NCBI GenBank assembly: GCA_028287455.1
Contig: JAQBPP010000170.1
Coordinates: forward strand, 1 to 5,913
Direction of reading: 5' to 3'
Origin: Bacilli bacterium
Lineage (GTDB): Bacteria > Bacillota > Bacilli > Tumebacillales > JAQBPP01
DNA: 5,913 nt
The stretch's first letter is position 1. Each line of letters opens with the position of its first letter. The position numbers were made by a program, and so were the translations under genes. Below the pieces are notes generated by a model. The model did not search any database, had not been told where the DNA came from, and worked only from the letters and a program-made list of their open reading frames with translations. Positions 1 to 5,913 of this stretch are shown here, piece after piece.

Positions 1-1108
1 CAAGCCTACATTCCTCTCACAGCAGACGCAGGTGAATTGGCGGAAGCCGACTTTGGGCGGTTGGTTGCCAAGCTTTCCGGAAAGACAACCGATGTACATC
101 TTTTTGTGATGCGTGCGATCCAGTAGTGTGATTTTCGCACATGCCTTTTCCTCAGAAAAGATTGAGGCCTTCTTGGAAGGGCATCGCCTTGCGTTCGAGT
201 GGTTTGGCGGAGTTCCATGTGGAGTTCGCTATGACAACCCGAAAACGGCGGTGACTAAGATTCTTGCCGGTCCCTTACGGGAAGAACACCAACTCTTGTC
301 TAGTTTGCGAGCCCATTACTTGTTCGATAGTGATTTTTGCCGCCCTGGTGAACCGCATGAGAAAGGTAGTGTAGAAAATGGAGTAGGGTTTGTTCGCCGA
401 CACACTTGTGTCCCCATACCCGATGTTCCAGACCTTGAGACATTGAACGCTCATCTGCTGGCCTGGTGTGAAAAACAGCGGAATAAACACTGGACCTTGT
501 GGGAACAGGAATGCGCCGCACTTCGGACATTACCGTTACACCCGCATCGCTGTGCAACGACCCGACCCGTGGTAGTGAATAAACTCTGTTTGGTTAGTTT
601 TGATCATAATCGCTATTCTGTGCCCAGTGTCTATGTGGGAAAGACATTGCTCTTACGAGCCTATGCCGAACGGATTGAAATTCTAAACCGAGATCAGGTC
701 GTGGCTCAACACGTACGTTGTCATGAACGGAAGTGTACATTCATGGAATTGGAGCATTATTTGCCCGTTCTCGCCTACAAACCGCATGCCTCTACACATG
801 CCGCCGTTGTTCGCCAATTGCCGGAGATCTACCAGCGTATTCGCCTTCGTATGGTGAATAGTAGACCAGATGGATATAAAGATTTCGTAGCTATTTTGCT
901 CTTACACCAGCAATTTCCGGTGAGCGATATTGTTAAAGCCATTGAAACCATTGGGGCAGATGTGGTGACTGCTGAACAAATCCACGCTCACCTGTTCAAA
1001 GGGGTTGCTTCTTCGGCCGCACAAGTTCCTGACGAACTGCAAGTGTATCGGCTCACCAAGCAGAATCCGGCTCGCTACGACACACTGGTGAGAGGAGTGG
1101 TTCACTGA
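1..1108 (+). pseudogene. istA: IS21-family transposase IstA, truncated by window edge and frameshifted
   Basis: IstA is the DDE integrase-like recombinase that cuts and joins IS ends. Two open stretches together make up its C-terminal two thirds. Frame 1 (1-126) reads through A-E-A-D-F-G, which holds the first catalytic Asp (codon 49-51), and on to L-F-V-M-R, then hits TAG at 124-126. Frame 2 (113-1108) continues with S-S-V-I-F-A-H-A-F, the second Asp in Y-D-N-P-K-T-A-V (codon 233-235) and the catalytic Glu in K-G-S-V-E-N (codon 374-376), giving a D-46-E spacing. A Mu-transposase-like C-terminal barrel follows (N-R-Y-S-V-P-S, near 600-630). The family normally has about seven residues between V-M-R and the F of F-A-x-A-F; here the distance is two bases short, so a 2-nt deletion is the simplest explanation. 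A GTG at 113 could open a 331-codon frame, but that protein would lack the first catalytic Asp and the DNA-binding domain. A sequencing error cannot be excluded. Confidence 0.85.
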
Positions 1109-1869
1109 TGGCTGACGAGATTCACGCCGCCATGATTGAGATGTACTGCAAGGAACTCAAATTGCCTGGGCTTCGCAAGGCCTATGGAGCTCTTGTTCGA
1201 GAGGCGCTGAATAACGGGCAATCTATGCTCCAGTATCTTTCTGCTTGTTTAGCGGAAGAAGTGGAATCCCGCAAGCAAAGCCGCTTGCAAACCTATACAC
1301 GCCAAGCTAGATTCCCTGCACAAAAGACTTTACAGGAGTTTGATTTCACTTCAATCCCAACATTACCGAAACAACGCATCCTGCATCTGGCCGAAGGCGA
1401 ATTCATTCGCCAGAAAGAAAATGTGGTATGCATGGGTGCAAGTGGTACAGGAAAGACGCATATTTCGATTGCTATAAGCCTTTCGGCCATTGCCGCCGGA
1501 TACAGAGTCCGATTTGTGACAGTAATGCAACTCATCCAAGAGTTGTTACAGGCTGAATCTGAATACCGACTTCCTCGCTATTTACGGATGTGGGACAAGT
1601 ATGATCTGGTTTGTTTGGATGAACTCGGATATGTCTCCCTAGCGCAAGGCGGACCGTTGTTATTTCAATTTTGTGCGGATCGGTATGAAAAGGGTAGCTT
1701 GCTTGTTACAACGAACCTTGAGTTTGCTAAATGGACGGATGTATTCCACGATGCAATGCTGACTACAGCGCTGCTAGATCGATTGACCCACCATTCACAT
1801 ATCTTACTTTTTGATGGAGAGTCGTTCCGTTTCCGAGAAAGCCAGAAACGTATGATCCCAACAGGTTAA
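1108..1869 (+). CDS. istB: IS21-family ATP-binding transposition helper IstB
   Basis: IstB is a DnaC/DnaA-like AAA+ ATPase that selects target DNA and activates IstA. The 253-residue protein is the usual full length. An N-terminal helical region (about 1-80) has the family opening K-E-L-K-L-P-G-L-R-K-A-Y. The Walker A motif G-A-S-G-T-G-K-T is at 110-117, Walker B V-C-L-D-E-L-G around D171-E172, the sensor-like T-T-N at 201-203, and the arginine-finger-like L-L-D-R-L at 222-226. The ATG overlaps the istA stop by one base (TGATG at 1106-1110), and an AGAGGAG ribosome binding site sits at 1091-1097 inside istA. This suggests translational coupling, as is usual for the pair. The gene has no visible lesion, unlike istA, so a functional ATPase may still be made if transcription reaches it. 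Confidence 0.95.
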   Translation: MADEIHAAMIEMYCKELKLPGLRKAYGALVREALNNGQSMLQYLSACLAEEVESRKQSRLQTYTRQARFPAQKTLQEFDFTSIPTLPKQRILHLAEGEFIRQKENVVCMGASGTGKTHISIAISLSAIAAGYRVRFVTVMQLIQELLQAESEYRLPRYLRMWDKYDLVCLDELGYVSLAQGGPLLFQFCADRYEKGSLLVTTNLEFAKWTDVFHDAMLTTALLDRLTHHSHILLFDGESFRFRESQKRMIPTG

Positions 1870-1904
1870 TACAAGATTGGGGAAAGATCGGTGAAGAAAA
1901 AAAG

Positions 1905-1950
1905 GTGGTCAATTTTTCGGTTAGCAAAGTGGTCAACTTTTCGATTGACA
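1905..1950 (+). repeat. Two tandem 22-bp direct repeats forming the IS right end
   Basis: Copies at 1905-1926 and 1929-1950 share 18 of 22 bases with a 24-bp period; both begin GTGGTCAA, keep a TTTTCG core, and end with CA. The outer copy defines the inferred terminus. Multiple short repeats at each end that bind IstA are a known hallmark of IS21 elements. The left-end counterparts lie outside the window, so the inverted match could not be confirmed. Confidence 0.8.
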
Positions 1951-2053
1951 AACACACGCGATAATACTCGACATCTCCGCCAAAGGAATGGCCGACTTTC
2001 TTTGTTAAATCATAGACCTCTGTACAAAGTTCTCCATAGTAACTGAAAGACAT
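1951..2053 (-). pseudogene. 5' fragment of a class I SAM-dependent methyltransferase-like gene, cut by the IS
   Basis: The ATG at 2053 follows a strong ribosome binding site (GGAGGG at 2068-2063, nine bases before the start). It opens M-S-F-S-Y-Y-G-E-L-C-T-E-V-Y-D-L-T-K-K-V, then G-H-S-F-G-G-D-V-E-Y-Y-R. This resembles the N-terminus of a family of Bacillales class I SAM-dependent methyltransferases (Y-x-G-x-L-C-T-E-x-Y-D-L-T-K-P-x-G). Only about 34 codons survive before the sequence becomes the IS terminus. The frame continues through the IS until a stop at 1763-1765, but that tail is IS DNA, not gene. No SAM-binding motif remains, so the fragment cannot be an active enzyme. The rest of the gene is expected on the far side of the IS. 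The family assignment is from memory of a short segment and the substrate is unknown. Confidence 0.7.
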
Positions 2054-2062
2054 AAGTGTTTT

Positions 2063-2174
2063 CCCTCCGAGTTTATACGGCACGGAAGGAATTAATGACG
2101 ATTAGTGATTATCCCTTCCGCACCTCGAATTTTACGAAATATGCAAGAAATTTGATTGTTTTCATGATAATCAC
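2063..2174 (-). promoter_or_regulatory. Structured leader of the broken methyltransferase gene: A-B-A'-B' pairing with a possible SD-sequestering helix
   Basis: On the - strand RNA, segment A (GUGAUUAUC, 2174-2166) is perfectly complementary to A' (GAUAAUCAC, 2113-2105). Segment B (CGGAAGG, 2120-2114) is perfectly complementary to B' (CCUUCCG, 2089-2083). The order A-B-A'-B' with no base between B and A' is that of an H-type pseudoknot, with loops of 45, 0 and 15 nt. B' can instead pair with the ribosome binding site CGGAGGG at 2069-2063 (seven pairs, one G-U, 13-nt loop). B would then act as an anti-sequestering arm and B' as the sequestering arm. These complementarities are read directly from the sequence; that they form in vivo, and what they sense, is inference. 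Confidence 0.45.
2109..2165 (-). CDS. 18-codon micro-ORF in the methyltransferase leader (possible leader peptide)
   Basis: The frame encodes MKTIKFLAYFVKFEVRKG and stops at TAA (2111-2109), 55 nt before the methyltransferase start. A purine-rich GAAAGAGAG lies eight bases before the ATG as a modest ribosome binding site. The peptide is basic, with a hydrophobic centre (F-L-A-Y-F-V). I do not recognise it. Its boundaries coincide with the 9-bp inverted repeat: arm A ends directly before the ATG and arm A' spans the stop codon. Its last codons (CGG AAG G) are segment B, so a ribosome finishing the micro-ORF would mask B. This resembles leader peptides that control downstream translation, but an ORF this short may be chance. 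Confidence 0.35.
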   Translation of the reverse strand: MKTIKFLAYFVKFEVRKG

Positions 2175-2197
2175 TCTCTTTCTTATGTAATGCTTTT

Positions 2198-2203
2198 ATT
2201 ATA
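2198..2203 (-). promoter_or_regulatory. Possible -10 element (TATAAT) for the leader/methyltransferase unit
   Basis: A perfect TATAAT lies on the - strand between the ptsH stop and the micro-ORF and would place a transcript start near 2191. No acceptable -35 hexamer is found 16-18 nt upstream (the bases there read ACACAA or similar), and there is no TG extension. In an A/T-rich gap this match may be chance, so this is only a weak candidate. Confidence 0.2.
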
Positions 2204-2225
2204 ACTTCATACTGAAAAAATTGTG

Positions 2226-2489
2226 TTATTCTTGATATATTTTCCCAAGCAATTTCCCAAGTTCTTCGATCGCCTGTTCTTCCTGTTCCCCGTCCGTTTC
2301 AAGGGTGACTTCATCCAGATGTTTAAGCCCTAACGTCAATACGCTAAGGGTGCTTTTTCCGTTCGCTTTCTTATCGTTTTTGATTAAAGTCACATTACAC
2401 GGATAGGTGCCTGCCTTTTGTACAAACTCCTTTGCCGGCCTTGCATGAAAACCCGCAGGATTCAAAACCGTGAAGTTCTTAGAAATCAT
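2226..2489 (-). CDS. ptsH: HPr family phosphocarrier protein of the PTS
   Basis: HPr is the small cytoplasmic protein that takes phosphate from Enzyme I on His15 and hands it to sugar-specific EIIA proteins. The 87-residue product is standard length. The phosphorylation motif N-P-A-G-F-H-A-R-P-A puts the active histidine at 15 with Arg17 beside it. The regulatory site N-G-K-S puts Ser46 exactly where HPr kinase/phosphorylase acts in Firmicutes. The residues after it are T47-L48-S49 rather than the I-M-G of B. subtilis HPr, so the CcpA/HPr-kinase contact surface is altered. The ATG at 2489 was chosen because AAAGGAG lies eight bases before it; an in-frame ATG at 2510 precedes that site and would add seven unusual residues. 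It is the last gene of the mtl-pts operon, 25 nt after ptsI. No convincing terminator hairpin follows. Confidence 0.95.
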   Translation of the reverse strand: MISKNFTVLNPAGFHARPAKEFVQKAGTYPCNVTLIKNDKKANGKSTLSVLTLGLKHLDEVTLETDGEQEEQAIEELGKLLGKIYQE

Positions 2490-2514
2490 GACACGTGCTC
2501 CTTTTACCATTTTT

Positions 2515-4248
2515 TTAAACGATCTGTCCAGGTGTCTGCAGCAGTGTCCTTACCTTGCCTCGCACTTGGTCGTTTCCGCGCAGACTCAACAGCATTTCCG
2601 TCTGGCCGGACCACTCCAGTTTGGACAATTGACGTATCAAGGCTCTTGCAGGCAAAATTGACGTTGCACTCATGCTAAACTCGTGCAAGCCCAGCCCGAG
2701 CAGAATCGGAATCGATGTTTCATCCCCTGCCATTTCTCCGCACATGCTGACCCATTTCCCTTCTTTTTCAGCAGCTGTAATGACCATCTGCACTAACCGA
2801 AGGACTGATGGATGGTACGGTTGATACAAGTAAGCTACTTTTTCATTCATTCGATCGGCTGCCATCGTATACTGAATCAGATCGTTTGTTCCGATGCTGA
2901 AGAAATCCACTTCTTTCGCAAAGATGGAAGCTGACAGCGCTGATGAAGGAATTTCCACCATCATGCCGACTTCGATCCGATCAGCTATACTGACTGCTTC
3001 CTTGATCAGCTTGTCCCTTTCGTCTAACAAAATACGCTTGGCTTCCATGAATTCTTCCAAAACAGCAATCATTGGGAACATGATTTTGAGGTTTCCGTGA
3101 GCGCTGGCTCGAAGCAGTGCTCTAAGCTGCGTTCTGAATAAGTCCTGATGTTCCAAACACATTCGAATTGCACGGAATCCCAAAAATGGATTCTGTTCTT
3201 CTGGAAGCGGCAAGTAGGGAAGTTTTTTGTCACCGCCAATATCCAAAGTTCGAATGACAACTGGTCTTTGTCCCATTCTGTCAAGCACATATGTATATAC
3301 CTGAAACTGCTCATCTTCACTAGGCAATGAATTGCGGTTCATGTACAAAAACTCCGTCCGGAATAATCCGATTGCTTCCGCTCCGTTTTCAATTGCTTTT
3401 TCGACATCCTCTACACTGCCGATATTGGCTGCCAATTCCACTCGATGGCCATCTTTCGAAACGGTAGGCTGATTCATCAGTGTTCGCAGCTCAGATTTGT
3501 GCTGCTCGTATTGTTCTCTTTGCCGCTCGTACTCATGAAGTTCATCCATGGTTGGGTTCACAACGATTTGTCCATTCAAACCGTCCAGAATGACGGTTAT
3601 CCCACTGTCAATAGTTGCCGCCGCTGCACCAACTCCGACGATCGCTGGAATTTCCAGTGAGCGAGCCATAATCGCGGAATGTGACGACCTGCTTCCGATT
3701 TCAGTGATAAATCCTTTTACCAATGTGCGATCCAACTGCGCAGTGTCGGAGGGTGTCAAATCGGCAGCAATCAATATGGATGGTTCGGTGATGGCTGATG
3801 GTGCACTGTAATCACGGCCTAACAAATAACTCATTATCCGTTGGTTCACATCCCGCACATCGGACGCTCTCTCTCTGAGCCGTTCATCGTCCATTCCTTC
3901 CAGTAATTCAATGAACTTATGGGAAGTTTCATGCAAGGCAAACTCCGCATTGATTTTCTGCTGCAAAATTTTTTCTTTTATCGCATCGATGAGTTCCGGA
4001 TCTTCCAGAACCATCAAATGCGCCTCGAATATTTCCGCTTTTAACGGTCCGAGCCGCTGTTCTGTCATTTTGCGGATCGATTCCAGATCCTGTTTGGCTT
4101 GGTCGACCGCTTTTTGAAAACGAATCGATTCCCTTTGCGGATCTTCGACTACTGTACGCACCACTTCATATTGGACGGATTGCAACCGATAAGCTTTGGC
4201 AATCGCGATTCCCGGAGAAGCGGGCACTCCCGTCAAAATGGCACTCAT
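2515..4248 (-). CDS. ptsI: PTS Enzyme I (phosphoenolpyruvate-protein phosphotransferase)
   Basis: Enzyme I starts the PTS cascade by autophosphorylating from PEP and passing phosphate to HPr. The 577-residue protein is full length. The N-terminal phosphohistidine/HPr-binding half opens G-V-P-A-S-P-G-I-A and carries the active His190 in G-S-R-S-S-H-S-A-I-M-A-R-S. The C-terminal PEP-binding barrel has Arg297 (G-L-F-R-T-E-F-L-Y), Arg333 (R-T-L-D-I-G-G-D-K), Glu432 (V-E-I-P-S-S-A), Asn455-Asp456 (G-T-N-D-L) and the proton donor Cys503 (M-C-G-E-M-A-G-D). All are one off the E. coli numbering and none is missing. The ATG at 4248 is preferred over a GTG at 4257 because AGGAGGTG overlaps the latter and sits 6-7 bases before the ATG. 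It follows mtlD by 20 nt and precedes ptsH, the reverse of the usual ptsH-ptsI order. Confidence 0.96.
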   Translation of the reverse strand: MSAILTGVPASPGIAIAKAYRLQSVQYEVVRTVVEDPQRESIRFQKAVDQAKQDLESIRKMTEQRLGPLKAEIFEAHLMVLEDPELIDAIKEKILQQKINAEFALHETSHKFIELLEGMDDERLRERASDVRDVNQRIMSYLLGRDYSAPSAITEPSILIAADLTPSDTAQLDRTLVKGFITEIGSRSSHSAIMARSLEIPAIVGVGAAAATIDSGITVILDGLNGQIVVNPTMDELHEYERQREQYEQHKSELRTLMNQPTVSKDGHRVELAANIGSVEDVEKAIENGAEAIGLFRTEFLYMNRNSLPSEDEQFQVYTYVLDRMGQRPVVIRTLDIGGDKKLPYLPLPEEQNPFLGFRAIRMCLEHQDLFRTQLRALLRASAHGNLKIMFPMIAVLEEFMEAKRILLDERDKLIKEAVSIADRIEVGMMVEIPSSALSASIFAKEVDFFSIGTNDLIQYTMAADRMNEKVAYLYQPYHPSVLRLVQMVITAAEKEGKWVSMCGEMAGDETSIPILLGLGLHEFSMSATSILPARALIRQLSKLEWSGQTEMLLSLRGNDQVRGKVRTLLQTPGQIV

Positions 4249-4268
4249 TCGGCACACCTCCTGATGTT

Positions 4269-5423
4269 CTATTGCGATTTCGATTGCAACTGCCGCACTT
4301 GGTCCAAGACCAGCTGATGAACAGGATGGCCTGGTTCAATTTGTGTATAGTACGTTATTGCTTGGGATAAGCCTTTTTCTTGAATGGTTTGCTGCAGTTC
4401 AACTGCTTCCGGATCGCCGGGAAAATCAAACAATAAACCTGCTGCGATCGCTGCCGTTAAATGATCGATTGAAAAACCGCGGTTATACGCTTCAAGCGCA
4501 GGTTTGACTAATCTGTCATTTGGGGACAGCTTGCGTATCGGCGAACGTCCGACTCTCACCACCTCATCCGTCAAATAAGGATTGCGAAATCGTGCCACTA
4601 TTTTATTGATATATCGCTTGTGGTCATTTGCGTCAAAATTGTGTTTGGCTACCAACAAGGCACCGGTTTCTTCCATCACTTGAGTCACCTGATCGCAAAT
4701 GCCGGGATCCGCCAATGCTTGCTGTATTGTGGTTTGCCCTGACAAATAACCTAGATATGCCGCACAGCAGTGCCCTGTATTTACCGTAAACAGTTTGCGT
4801 TCAATGTAGGGCAGCAAATCATCTACGTAGTGAACGCCTCGTAATGGTGTGAATTTGCCAATCATTTGCGACCGATCGATAATCCATTCAAAAAACGGCT
4901 CCACTGTAACGTGAAGCGGATCATCATTATGCTGAACAGGAACAATACGATCAACTGCCGCATTAGGAAAAGCAGTGAATCGTTCTGCTTGTGCTTTTAA
5001 ATCATCGGTTAATTGGGTATATATGTGTTCTTTCAGCTGACTGCTGGCTTTTATTGCGTTTTCGCACGCAATGACATGAAGAGGTGGTGCTTTCCTTGTG
5101 ATTCTAAGCGCAATACCTGCTGAGATTGTAGGTGCAATATGTTTTAGAATGTTGACCCCTACAGCGGTGGTTACCAAATCGGCTTGCGCTATTGCTTCCG
5201 CGACATTCTCCATATCATTGCCGCTTAGTGCTGTGACATTTCTGACCACCATTGTCTCATGACTTTCATCTGCAAGTGACACGGTGTATTCATGCCTCGT
5301 TTGGAGCAGGTTTACCAGTGTTTCATTGACGTCAACAAAACAAATCTCATAATTCGATCGAAACAGAATTTGACCAATAAATCCCCGTCCGATATTCCCT
5401 GCACCAAAATGTACAGCTCTCAT
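4269..5423 (-). CDS. mtlD: Mannitol-1-phosphate 5-dehydrogenase
   Basis: This enzyme oxidises mannitol-1-phosphate to fructose-6-phosphate with NAD+, linking PTS mannitol uptake to glycolysis. The 384-residue length matches the family (about 380). The N-terminal Rossmann fold begins M-R-A-V-H-F-G-A-G-N-I-G-R-G-F-I-G, with F-V-D-V-N (Asp32 region) ending the second strand. The polyol dehydrogenase catalytic signature K-L-F-T-V-N-T-G-H (Lys210, Asn215, His218) is intact, followed by C-C-A-A-Y-L-G-Y. The ATG at 5423 is chosen because GAGGA lies seven bases ahead within the mtlF 3' end and the Rossmann strand starts directly; a TTG at 5441 would add six residues and lies inside mtlF. Only one base separates it from the mtlF stop, so the two are probably translationally coupled. 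Confidence 0.96.
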   Translation of the reverse strand: MRAVHFGAGNIGRGFIGQILFRSNYEICFVDVNETLVNLLQTRHEYTVSLADESHETMVVRNVTALSGNDMENVAEAIAQADLVTTAVGVNILKHIAPTISAGIALRITRKAPPLHVIACENAIKASSQLKEHIYTQLTDDLKAQAERFTAFPNAAVDRIVPVQHNDDPLHVTVEPFFEWIIDRSQMIGKFTPLRGVHYVDDLLPYIERKLFTVNTGHCCAAYLGYLSGQTTIQQALADPGICDQVTQVMEETGALLVAKHNFDANDHKRYINKIVARFRNPYLTDEVVRVGRSPIRKLSPNDRLVKPALEAYNRGFSIDHLTAAIAAGLLFDFPGDPEAVELQQTIQEKGLSQAITYYTQIEPGHPVHQLVLDQVRQLQSKSQ

Positions 5424-5424
5424 G

Positions 5425-5862
5425 TTACAGTCCTCGTTCAAAGATTTCGATGATCTCTTCGGCCGAACTTGTTTTCAGGATTCTCTCAAGATTTCCCTCT
5501 TCAGAACAAATCATCGCGACATTCGTCAAAATATCCAGATGCTCGTCACCTAATGCTGCAATTCCAATTAACAAATACGCAACGTTGCCTTCCCCAAAAT
5601 CCACACCCGCTGGAATTTGCACGATCGATAAGCCTGTAGAGTGGATCATCGCTTTGGAATTGTTAGTGCCGTGCGGAATTGCAAGTCCTCCGCCCATGTA
5701 GGTGGAAAGGGTCTGCTCTCTTTCGAGCATTTTTTCAATGTAATCCTGGGAAGCGTGACCCGCATCAACAAGAAGCTGCCCGGCCAAACGAATGGCTTCC
5801 TGTTTATTCGCTACTGTTGCATTTAGTTTCACTTTGTCAGTCGATAAAATGCTGTTTGCCAC
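5425..5862 (-). CDS. mtlF: Mannitol-specific PTS EIIA component
   Basis: MtlF is the soluble EIIA domain that accepts phosphate from HPr and donates it to the EIIB domain of the mannitol permease. The 145-residue protein is the normal stand-alone size for Bacillales. The phosphorylation site reads G-G-G-L-A-I-P-H-G-T, with active His64, and V-D-F-G-E-G-N-V-A-Y-L-L-I-G-I-A-A follows as in the EIIA fructose/mannitol fold. The C-terminus has the expected D-E-H-L-D-I-L-T-N motif. Translation starts at a GTG (5862) preceded by AGGAGG seven to eight bases upstream; no better in-frame ATG exists near it. It is the most upstream complete gene of the operon here; the membrane component mtlA is not in the window and is expected at higher coordinates. 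Confidence 0.95.
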   Translation of the reverse strand: MANSILSTDKVKLNATVANKQEAIRLAGQLLVDAGHASQDYIEKMLEREQTLSTYMGGGLAIPHGTNNSKAMIHSTGLSIVQIPAGVDFGEGNVAYLLIGIAALGDEHLDILTNVAMICSEEGNLERILKTSSAEEIIEIFERGL

Positions 5863-5890
5863 AAGAGTTCCTCCTGCATCCGTCAGTGGG

Positions 5891-5913
5891 TTAGTCTTCA
5901 GATAATCTTTTGA
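5891..5913 (-). CDS. Possible 3' end of the gene upstream of mtlF (partial)
   Basis: The frame entering from the right edge reads K-R-L-S-E-D then TAA (5893-5891), 28 nt before the mtlF GTG. A second frame reads Q-K-I-I then TGA, so the choice is uncertain. In Geobacillus-type mannitol operons the gene before mtlF is the regulator mtlR, which would fit, but six residues cannot identify it. No promoter is visible between this end and mtlF. Confidence 0.25.

Larger units (their letters stand above)
1..1950 (+). mobile_element. IS21-family insertion sequence, right-hand part (left end outside window)
   Basis: The two-gene istA-istB arrangement with overlapping stop and start codons, a DDE transposase followed by an AAA+ ATPase helper, and repeated end sequences are all typical of the IS21 family. 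The right end is placed at 1950 because the last 22-bp repeat (1929-1950) finishes with ..GATTGACA, i.e. TGTCAATC on the other strand; IS21 elements normally start TG and end CA. Immediately beyond it, the - strand resumes a methyltransferase-like coding frame. The left end, the istA start and the left target-site copy lie before position 1. A duplicated target of a few bases would start at 1951 (AACAC...), but the partner copy is not visible. The element is probably non-autonomous now, because istA is frameshifted. Confidence 0.9.

Noticed and set aside
113..1108. 331-codon frame as a complete transposase with a GTG start
   Set aside because: The start lies within the catalytic core, no ribosome binding site precedes it, and the first catalytic Asp and the preceding conserved segment are encoded upstream in another frame.
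1763..2083. 106-codon open frame on the - strand treated as one gene
   Set aside because: It is a chimera: only 1951-2053 is methyltransferase-like; below 1951 it runs through the IS terminal repeats and istB antisense, and the ribosome binding site favours the start at 2053 rather than 2083.
2163..2174. Fur/PerR-type operator suggested by TGATTATCATG
   Set aside because: Only part of the sequence fits a 7-1-7 palindrome; the better match for this segment is its distant perfect complement at 2105-2113.
2470..2520. Longer HPr start at 2510
   Set aside because: The AAAGGAG ribosome binding site lies downstream of that codon and is correctly spaced for the ATG at 2489, which also places the active residues at the standard positions 15 and 46.
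2418..2678. + strand open frames over the ptsH/ptsI junction
   Set aside because: They lie antisense to well-supported genes, show no family-like motifs and are explained as shadows of the coding - strand.
1..5913. CRISPR array, tRNA or rRNA gene
   Set aside because: No regularly spaced repeats beyond the two IS end copies, and no cloverleaf or rRNA-like sequence was seen.

Overview
The window looks like low-to-mid GC Firmicute DNA, probably order Bacillales. The Gram-positive mannitol PTS gene order, an HPr with both His15 and Ser46, and strong AGGAGG-type ribosome binding sites point this way. I cannot name the genus from sequence alone; an Alicyclobacillaceae-like spore former is only a guess.

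Left part (1-1950, + strand): the right-hand portion of an IS21-family insertion sequence. istA enters the window already truncated, and its reading frame breaks near 110-126, between the first and second catalytic Asp codons. istB, the AAA+ helper, is intact and starts inside the istA stop codon. The right end carries two 22-bp imperfect direct repeats of the transposase-binding type, and the element most likely ends at 1950.

Middle (1951-2225, read on the - strand): what the insertion cut. A ribosome binding site and the first 34 codons of a class I SAM-dependent methyltransferase-like gene run straight into the IS end, so the gene is broken. Its leader is unusual. An 18-codon micro-ORF lies inside a set of short perfect complementary segments arranged A-B-A'-B', and B' is also complementary to the methyltransferase Shine-Dalgarno sequence. 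This resembles a leader-peptide or RNA-switch control region and is the least explained part of the window.

Right part (2226-5913, - strand): a tight operon read in the order mtlF (mannitol EIIA), mtlD (mannitol-1-phosphate 5-dehydrogenase), ptsI (Enzyme I), ptsH (HPr). Gaps between genes are 1, 20 and 25-26 nt, each with its own ribosome binding site. Together they pass phosphate from PEP to EI, HPr and EIIA-Mtl, and from there to the membrane transporter MtlA, which is not in the window and is probably encoded further upstream (higher coordinates). MtlD then converts imported mannitol-1-phosphate to fructose-6-phosphate. Having the general PTS proteins at the end of a sugar-specific operon makes this a nearly self-contained mannitol uptake unit. 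No convincing Rho-independent terminator follows ptsH, so transcripts may read into the methyltransferase leader and, antisense, into the IS.
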